Shown piece after piece: positions 58,171 through 64,000 of a stretch of DNA of 64,000 bases. Position numbers and translations under genes: made by a program. Where the stretch lies: contig JACPZP010000096.1 of the NCBI GenBank assembly GCA_016195405.1, positions 1 to 64,000 on the forward strand. Direction: 5' to 3'. Under the pieces are notes generated by a model. The model did no database searches. It saw nothing but the letters and a program-made list of their open reading frames with translations, and had not been told where the DNA came from. Numbering within the stretch: the first letter of the stretch is position 1; each line of letters begins with the position of its first letter. The stretch comes from Planctomycetota bacterium. Its GTDB lineage: Bacteria; Planctomycetota; Planctomycetia; Gemmatales; Gemmataceae.

Positions 58171-60917
58171 TGGGCGGCGGCGACGCGGTCTTTGGCGAAA
58201 TAGCCGACGCCTTGGCGCAGTGGTTCGACTTTGGCGGCGGGAACGAGGAAGACGGCATCGGGCCAGGCGCTGGAGTTGGCGAAGTAGCCGAGGCGCTCGA
58301 AGGCGGCGCCGACCGTGACCGTCAGCGTGCGGCCGTCGTCGAAAAGGAGGTCGATTTTCACGGTGAAATCCTTGGCGCCGAGCTTGTGTTCAGGCTTTTG
58401 ACCGTCGAGGCTGACGAAGCGGTCGGTCTTCAGCTCGGCCAATTCCTTCAGCAGACTAGTCACCCTTTCGCCATCGAGCGTGAATTCCTGAAGTCCGGTC
58501 TTGTCTTGCCAGGTTTTCTCCTTGGCATCGCGCGTGAAAGCGAAAAGGCGAAGCTCCTGGGGCGTTCGTACGGCGAACTTCGCTTCTTTGACCTTGGCGG
58601 GATCGAATGATTGGATTTGGCCGCTGGCGATCGGCGAAGTGAGCAGCCAGCCGGCTTGTGGCTCGGCAGCGACGAGGCCGATTAGCCCGGTGGCCAAATA
58701 TGCCTCGCCATGAACGACGCCGCCGCGGTCGCGCAGGTCGATGTCGCGGAGCTGCTTAAGAAGATCGGCGCCCACCAGGAACAAGAGATCGCTGCCGGTG
58801 TGTTGGGCGAAGTAGCCGGGCTTGTCTTTCTCCTGATCGGTTTCTTTGCCGATCTTGAGGACGACGCTGTCACCGGGGTCCAACGCGCGCGCGGCAATGA
58901 CCGTCGAGCTGGCCAATAGTCCGGCCCACGGCACAGGCCCGCTTGCCAAGACCGAGACGCCGGCAGCCGCCGCCGGTTGCAGACGGTCCTTCTTGATTTG
59001 CAGCGTCGCGGTCAACGCCGGATTCTTGAGGCCATACTTGTCGAGATCCTCGCCGGCTGCGATCTTGCGCAGCCATTTTTTGGCTTGGAGCATTGACAGC
59101 GCGTGCACCGTCATGCTCGCTTTCTGAAGATCCGCCTGGCTCGGGTTGGCGTTTGGAGTCGCTTCTTTGAAATACCAACGAAACGCGTTCTCGCCTTTGC
59201 CCTTCGTCAAGTCAATTGTTTGCGAACCGCGCTGCAGCTTGAGGCCCGCGACGTCGTCGCCGACATAACTGGGAAGCGCGGGATCGAGGAAAGCGAGCGT
59301 CCCTTCCGGCGGTGATACTTTCTCCAGAAGCGACTTGGGCACGGCAAAGCGACTGACGGTGCCGTCTGCCAAGACGCGCTTGACGCTGACGAGATCCTTG
59401 TCGGTCTTGCCAAATGACAGCACCACGACCGGTTTCGCATCTTTCTTGAAGATCGGCCCTTCGTCCTTCTTGGTTTCCTTCTTTTCGTCCTTTTTCGACT
59501 CGCCCTCCTTGTCCTTGTCGCTTTTCTCTTTGCCTTCCTTGTCGAGGCCGTCGACATAGACCGTCGCCTCCACGACCGGTGCATCCAATCCCAGCTCGCC
59601 GTCAATCTTCTTGCCGTCGGCGTCGTCGTAGAATTTCTGAATTTCGTGCTTGCCCTCGAGCGCTTCGAGCAGGCTGTGAACCGCCTTGTCGCCGGCCTTG
59701 ACGGGTTTCTCCGTGCCGGTCTGCATCTGCAATTTCTGCTTGTCGCCCACGCTCCAAATCTTGGTTTCCTCCTTGCCGTACTTGAGGATCAAGGCATCGA
59801 CCTTTTTGATGTCGAAGAACGCGACGTCGGTGCTGCGCAGCGAGCCCGGGTCAGCCACCGCCTTCTCGACCGGATCGAGCAGCTTGGCGTTGAGCTTGAA
59901 GACGCCCTCGTCGCCGGCCATGCGCGCGAAGACCTGATTTTTGTCCTTGACCCTCATGCCGATTAGCAGGGTCTCGGAAACGGTTTCTTCCTTGGCGTCG
60001 CGCGCCTTCGCGTCGAACCCTTTCTTGCGGCGGACCTCGATGCGCAGATGCTCCTTGCCGTCCTCCAGGCCGAAGTTGGCAAGATTGATGTCGCTCATCG
60101 GCATGAAGTCCTCTTCGCCGTCGACGCGCATGGACAGGACGGCGGCCAAGAGCGCTTTGACACTTACCTCGGACGGCTTGGCGAGAGCTTTGTCCTTGCC
60201 AAGGATGTTGTCTTTGGCGGGCGGCGGAATGCTGTCGTAATCCGCGAAGCCAAGCGGCGGCTTCACGAACCGCCAAGTTGTGTCGTCGCCGCGCTTCAGC
60301 TCGACTTCTTTCATACCTTCACGCAGGTCCACTTCCTGCACCTCCGACTCGATGGTCTCGAACACACGCGTTGAGCGGAAGCGGTTGGCGTTGGCAAAAA
60401 GCATGCTGTCCACGGCGCTGCGCGAGACGGCGAAGACGCGGTCGGGCCGGTCCGACGTGTTGGCGTAGACGAACGCCTTATCCGCGCTTTCCTTCCCCAA
60501 GAACATCGTCCACGTCTTCTCTTTGCCGTCTTTCGATTTACCCTTCAGTGTGATCGTACCCTTGGGAGGACTGAGTTCGTAGCGCACCGGATCGTTGCTT
60601 TGTCCGGCCTCATCGTTTTTGCGCGCCGATTTGATTTGATCGATGATCTTACGCACCTGGAACGTCTCGACTTTGATGCTCGGCTTGATGCCGGATTGGC
60701 GCAGGCTCCACACATCCTTGTCCGTTTGCGTGAACTGATACTCGTCGTTGCCGCGCTTGACAATGACGCTGTCGATGTTGACGTCCGGCAAGGCGGCGAG
60801 GGTCGGCATGAGCAGGCTGTCCTCGACCTTGCTTTTCTTGGTTTCGACCATGAGGCCGAAGAGAAACAACATGCCGAGCAGAAGGCCGAAAAAGGCGGCG
60901 GTGCTTTTGAAGTTCAT
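58167..60917 (-). CDS. DUF4340-domain membrane-anchored protein (GldG-system partner)
   Basis: A 916-aa protein with one N-terminal transmembrane helix (AAFFGLLLGMLFLFGLMV) and a long extracytoplasmic part that contains repeated DUF4340-type units (for example WSLRQSG, VFAVSRSAVD, RVFAVS and a late YFANSSAWPDAVFLVPA). A charged Lys/Glu linker of about 45 residues lies near residue 470. DUF4340 proteins typically follow GldG/ABC permease genes, as here, and are presumed envelope components of that exporter. The stop codon lies in a REP-like repeat. Confidence 0.88.
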   Translation of the reverse strand: MNFKSTAAFFGLLLGMLFLFGLMVETKKSKVEDSLLMPTLAALPDVNIDSVIVKRGNDEYQFTQTDKDVWSLRQSGIKPSIKVETFQVRKIIDQIKSARKNDEAGQSNDPVRYELSPPKGTITLKGKSKDGKEKTWTMFLGKESADKAFVYANTSDRPDRVFAVSRSAVDSMLFANANRFRSTRVFETIESEVQEVDLREGMKEVELKRGDDTTWRFVKPPLGFADYDSIPPPAKDNILGKDKALAKPSEVSVKALLAAVLSMRVDGEEDFMPMSDINLANFGLEDGKEHLRIEVRRKKGFDAKARDAKEETVSETLLIGMRVKDKNQVFARMAGDEGVFKLNAKLLDPVEKAVADPGSLRSTDVAFFDIKKVDALILKYGKEETKIWSVGDKQKLQMQTGTEKPVKAGDKAVHSLLEALEGKHEIQKFYDDADGKKIDGELGLDAPVVEATVYVDGLDKEGKEKSDKDKEGESKKDEKKETKKDEGPIFKKDAKPVVVLSFGKTDKDLVSVKRVLADGTVSRFAVPKSLLEKVSPPEGTLAFLDPALPSYVGDDVAGLKLQRGSQTIDLTKGKGENAFRWYFKEATPNANPSQADLQKASMTVHALSMLQAKKWLRKIAAGEDLDKYGLKNPALTATLQIKKDRLQPAAAAGVSVLASGPVPWAGLLASSTVIAARALDPGDSVVLKIGKETDQEKDKPGYFAQHTGSDLLFLVGADLLKQLRDIDLRDRGGVVHGEAYLATGLIGLVAAEPQAGWLLTSPIASGQIQSFDPAKVKEAKFAVRTPQELRLFAFTRDAKEKTWQDKTGLQEFTLDGERVTSLLKELAELKTDRFVSLDGQKPEHKLGAKDFTVKIDLLFDDGRTLTVTVGAAFERLGYFANSSAWPDAVFLVPAAKVEPLRQGVGYFAKDRVAAAQ

Positions 60918-60918
60918 G

Positions 60919-61014
60919 GCGATTCCTAAGCGATTCCTAAGTTAGGGTGGGTGGAGTCTTCGGAACCCACCCGCCTCATGCGTGGGTGGGTTGCGAAGAC
61001 TCCACCCACCCTAC
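60919..61014. repeat. Tandem 11-mers and a long paired palindrome between DUF4340 and gldG-like genes
   Basis: GCGATTCCTAA occurs twice (60919-60940), directly followed by a long foldback: GGGTGGGTGGAGTCTTCG and its inverted counterpart CGAAGACTCCACCCACCC, ending CTAC at 61011-61014. It occupies almost all of the intergenic space, 8 nt after the gldG-like stop codon. Confidence 0.85.
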
Positions 61015-61021
61015 GAGTTGA

Positions 61022-63574
61022 CTATTTGCGGCGGACGATCCAGACGCCGGCGCCCAGCGCGAAAATGCTCAGGGCCATGAGCCAGACCGGCAGAAACACG
61101 AGCCGGTTTAGATCGAACCTTTCGGTATTGAGCGTGTAATAATTGCTTTCCTTCGGTCGCGGGCCTTCGCGCGCGGGTCGCTCCGCCATCCACTCCAAGC
61201 CGCTGACTGCGAACGAATAATACAACGGGCTTTGGTCCTTGAGCATCAGGTAGTGGTTGCTGAGGAATTCCGCATCGCCAAAAACCAGCATGCGCGGCTT
61301 GCCGTTGTCGGTAACCGCTACGGCCACTGGGAGCGGCTCACGACTGAGGCGATTTTGCAGGAGGCGCCGCTGATCGAGATCGAACAAATAGCGGAGGGGG
61401 TCGATCAGCGCCAGAATGTCCGCGTCCGCAAGGAGGGCCTGTCGTGGGTGCGTTTGCAATATCACATCCGCTTTGTATCTTCCAGGCGCTGTTTCCGGCT
61501 TAACGACACGGGCGGTGTTGAAAACCATCGGCTCGTCGAGAAAGGCTCTGGCGAAACCGATCTTACAATCGGGCGGCACCACGGCGGCGAACGTCCGTGG
61601 ATCCTCGCGCCCTTGCGGAACGCGCATGACCAGTTCATTGGTCACTTGTACGCCGTATTTCTTCAACAGTTCCTCCAGCCCCGTGTTCTTCAGGCCCTTT
61701 TTCACCGTGTCTCGGTCCGAAACCATGTCGAAGCAAACAAACATCTGCCCGCCCCGTTCCATGTAGCGATCCAGAGCATCCAGAGTTTCTTTCGAAAGGG
61801 GCTCGCTTGGTCCAAGGATGAGGACGCATGCGGCATCTACGGGCACTTCCTTGCGTTTTTCGGGGCCGATTTCCATAGCCAAATCGGTAGTCTCCGCGCC
61901 TTTGGGCAGCACTTTGGCGAAGCTAAGGCCCGTGACCTCGTAATTGTCCTTTTTCAGCTTGTCTACGAATTCGCCGGCGCCCATTTGGAGAAGTGGCAAG
62001 ACAGGCGTCGGCCGGGCGTTGGTCGGGTTCGGCGAATTGATGTCTAATTCGTCGTTGCCTTGCAGAAAGTAGAGCTTGCGTTTCTGACGGCCCTGAGTCA
62101 GAAAACTCAGCTCTTTCATCACCTCGTCCTCGCCCCGGAAAATCAGGGTTCCCTTAACTTGCTCGACCTCACGCGCTTCCTTTACTTCATACAATTTTCG
62201 CTCGGCGATAAAGCCGTGCGGCACCTTTGTCGTGGCGTCGGCGGGAAGCTCTCCGAAAACGATCAGCACTCCCCGACCAGGCGCCTCCTCACGGCGCAGG
62301 ACGGCGTCAGCGCCCGGTAGAATTTCCGGGAATCGCCGTGCGAGTTCGCCATAGAGTGTGAAATCTTGATCCGGATTTACATAGTGAATCTTGAGTTTGT
62401 CGGGCGCTTCCGCCTCGCAATTCGTTAACAACGTGCGCAAGTCTTTGTAAATCGGGTTCTGCTCGGTAGTGAGTACATACACCGTGGTCGGCTGCTTCAG
62501 ACCCGCCAAGAGATTCTTCGTGCTGATGCTGAGCGTGTGGAAGCCGCGCGTTCTCGTCCAGTCGAAGGTGTACGGGAAAAACGTGTAGAAAACGATGTTG
62601 CCGACGACCAAAATCGCCAGCAGCAATAGCCCGGTCAGCACCGCGTTGTAGCCGTAGAGCGTGCGGCGAAGCACCGCGTTGGAGCGGATGTCGGCCTTGG
62701 CCAAAAGCAGACTGCCGAACATCAGGGCGAGACCGATCAATTCGGCATAAGCGCACGCCCAAACGTGCCAGGAATTTTCGCCCTGCCAGCCGCCCATGCC
62801 GCGCAGAAAGATATCGTCGCGCCAAAGAATGGCGCGGAGCATGGCGGCCAAGGCGATGATCAGCCCCGCCACGCCGCCAAAGACCAGCACCAAGATGCGA
62901 ATCTTGGCGAGCGTGAGACTCTGCGGCGTCACTAGATTCAGCCAAACGCCGCATGCCGCGGCCAAGAGCCCGAGACACAGCAAGGCGCCCAATTCCGGGA
63001 ACCATTCTAAGCCAGGCTTCTTGAAAACGATCCAGGCAAGAGTGCTGAGAAAGACCGCCACGCCGCCAACGAGAAATCCCATGGCGAGGGCGGCCTGCCG
63101 GCTCCGCAGGCCGTCGAGGAAGGGATGAGAATCCTCAGACGCGGGCCCCTTTAGGAGCGTGCGGGAACAACCGATCGCAATCACGGCGAACAAGCCCAAG
63201 CCGACCGCTTCGCCAAAAGCCGAAAGCTTGTACCAGATGGCGAACAACAGGCCGACCACGAGGAGCAGCATGCCGACGACCAAAAGCAATCCGCCGATCA
63301 TCTTGTCGGCTTTCAAGAGGGGGGCCGTGTCGCGGTCGCCGCTTCGAGCGAGTCGGCCAGCCTTCAAGTAGGTCCATACGGCAAGCCCAAATCCCGCAAG
63401 TGCGAGGAACAAGAACAAAAGCACCCACGCGCCCGACAACTCTTCGTGCTTTTTGGCGACCCATAGCCCGATGATGAGCAGCATCAAGCCGCCCCAAAAT
63501 AGGCCGACCGCGATTGATCGGCTTCGCGCCAGCAGCGAATTGAAACTCACGTTTGCATGCATGGGTGTCGGCAT
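61022..63574 (-). CDS. GldG-like ABC-associated membrane protein
   Basis: An 850-aa protein with about ten transmembrane helices in the first ~350 residues, then an extracytoplasmic GldG/ABC_transp_aux domain (about 355-790; ALDRYMERGGQMFVCFD, PRMLVFGDAEFLSN) and one final helix (LVFLPVWLMALSIFALGAG). It resembles GldG and its relatives, which combine with an ABC-2 permease and ATPase in gliding or export systems. It lies between the permease (upstream on this strand) and the DUF4340 gene. ATG 63562 is an alternative start. Confidence 0.88.
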   Translation of the reverse strand: MPTPMHANVSFNSLLARSRSIAVGLFWGGLMLLIIGLWVAKKHEELSGAWVLLFLFLALAGFGLAVWTYLKAGRLARSGDRDTAPLLKADKMIGGLLLVVGMLLLVVGLLFAIWYKLSAFGEAVGLGLFAVIAIGCSRTLLKGPASEDSHPFLDGLRSRQAALAMGFLVGGVAVFLSTLAWIVFKKPGLEWFPELGALLCLGLLAAACGVWLNLVTPQSLTLAKIRILVLVFGGVAGLIIALAAMLRAILWRDDIFLRGMGGWQGENSWHVWACAYAELIGLALMFGSLLLAKADIRSNAVLRRTLYGYNAVLTGLLLLAILVVGNIVFYTFFPYTFDWTRTRGFHTLSISTKNLLAGLKQPTTVYVLTTEQNPIYKDLRTLLTNCEAEAPDKLKIHYVNPDQDFTLYGELARRFPEILPGADAVLRREEAPGRGVLIVFGELPADATTKVPHGFIAERKLYEVKEAREVEQVKGTLIFRGEDEVMKELSFLTQGRQKRKLYFLQGNDELDINSPNPTNARPTPVLPLLQMGAGEFVDKLKKDNYEVTGLSFAKVLPKGAETTDLAMEIGPEKRKEVPVDAACVLILGPSEPLSKETLDALDRYMERGGQMFVCFDMVSDRDTVKKGLKNTGLEELLKKYGVQVTNELVMRVPQGREDPRTFAAVVPPDCKIGFARAFLDEPMVFNTARVVKPETAPGRYKADVILQTHPRQALLADADILALIDPLRYLFDLDQRRLLQNRLSREPLPVAVAVTDNGKPRMLVFGDAEFLSNHYLMLKDQSPLYYSFAVSGLEWMAERPAREGPRPKESNYYTLNTERFDLNRLVFLPVWLMALSIFALGAGVWIVRRK

Positions 63575-63591
63575 GATTGAAGCTCTCTAAC

Positions 63592-63683
63592 CACGTAAGC
63601 CGGATTTGAAATCCGGCCCACCCTATTTCCACTTTCATCACACGTAAGCCGGATTTGAAATCCGGCCTACGTTATTTCCACTT
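63592..63683. repeat. Direct duplication of a REP-like palindrome
   Basis: Two direct copies of GTAAGCCGGATTTGAAATCC with its completing GGCC (63595-63618 and 63644-63670), each followed by ATTTCCACTT. The second copy abuts the stop codon of the permease gene, and the duplication includes its last codons, so the element was copied together with a piece of host gene. Confidence 0.85.
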
Positions 63684-64000
63684 GCGCGATTCGAGCACCT
63701 TGACGGTCAAGTAAAGGAAGAACACGGTGAGCGAAACATGGAACAGCAGCATGCGCGGCGCCAAAGCGCCGTCGAGCGTGTTGCTCCACAAGTCGATGAA
63801 CGAAACATACGTAAACACATCAGGCCAAACGCTCTCCGGACCCCAGCGCACCAACCGGCTGACAAGATATGTCCCCATGTGGAACATCATGCCGACAAAC
63901 GTCAGCACCGCGGCGATGATTTGGTTTTGCGTGACGCTGGAGAAAAAGAGCCCCATCGCCATGAAGCCGCTGCCCGTGGCGATGAGCGCGAAGGCAAAGC
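63672..64000 (-). CDS. ABC-2 permease (GldF-like), 3' part only
   Basis: The frame continues past the right edge. At least 108 residues are visible, with three hydrophobic helices: the edge helix ending GSGFMAMGLFFSSVTQNQ, IIAAVLTFVGMMFHMG, and MLLFHVSLTVFFLYLTVKVLE. The MAMGLFFSSVTQNQIIAAV segment is characteristic of the last part of GldF-type ABC-2 permeases. It precedes the GldG-like and DUF4340 genes on the same strand. Confidence 0.88.
   Translation of the reverse strand, partial: FAFALIATGSGFMAMGLFFSSVTQNQIIAAVLTFVGMMFHMGTYLVSRLVRWGPESVWPDVFTYVSFIDLWSNTLDGALAPRMLLFHVSLTVFFLYLTVKVLESRKWK

Overview
The window looks like a GC-rich bacterial chromosome segment, most probably from Planctomycetota (Gemmata-like lineages). 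This rests on gene style rather than a marker gene. It has many secreted or membrane-anchored proteins with signal peptides, including giant ones. It also has a secreted S9 peptidase, a PHB-depolymerase-like hydrolase, a DUF58 protein, a GldG/DUF4340 ABC system, Uma2 and DUF488 proteins, and many short palindromic REP-like repeats whose outer foot is GTAG/CTAC. No rRNA, tRNA, CRISPR array or intact insertion sequence was recognised.

Layout. 1-1700 is an accessory edge: gene remnants (an HNH-like motif and a HEAT-repeat tail) and a HEPN-like protein. 2.1-5.7 kb has a secreted S9 peptidase, an exported VOC protein and DUF488. 5.7-16.4 kb is a two-gene minus-strand operon of giant membrane-anchored proteins made of three related modules of about 1,150 aa, two of them fused in one 2,390-aa chain. 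16.4-20.3 kb (minus) has a DJ-1/PfpI-TPR-intradiol-dioxygenase fusion, an AraC regulator and an inositol monophosphatase. 20.3-32.1 kb (plus) has dtd, three consecutive APC amino-acid permeases (two with soluble insertions), two small coupled genes, priA, an FHA-pseudokinase, a ferredoxin and hemH.

32.3-35.6 kb (minus) is an ABC exporter operon with a membrane-anchored partner. 35.8-39.4 kb has a secreted hydrolase converging on a cysteine desulfurase, and a small Spy-like protein with a clear intrinsic terminator. 39.5-41.4 kb is a scrambled accessory patch: a ferredoxin/deformylase chimera, a ParB-like fragment coupled to a dual-specificity phosphatase, and zinc-ribbon fragments. 41.4-45.9 kb encodes a two-gene molybdopterin oxidoreductase whose iron-sulfur and NrfD-type membrane subunits are fused. 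45.9-53.1 kb has a DUF58 operon and a SpoIVB-type peptidase next to a beta-propeller protein.

53.2-54.0 kb is an AT-richer trypsin-like protease. 54.1-58.1 kb (minus) is miaB, uma2, fmt and def, that is tRNA modification plus start-Met formylation and deformylation. 58.2-64.0 kb (minus) is a DUF4340 protein, a GldG-like protein and the end of an ABC-2 permease, probably one export or gliding-type ABC system read permease, GldG, DUF4340.

The most unusual features are the three-module giant protein family, the DJ-1-TPR-dioxygenase fusion, the FHA kinase lacking catalytic residues, the permeases with inserted domains, and REP-like repeats that supply stop codons or C-termini of host genes.
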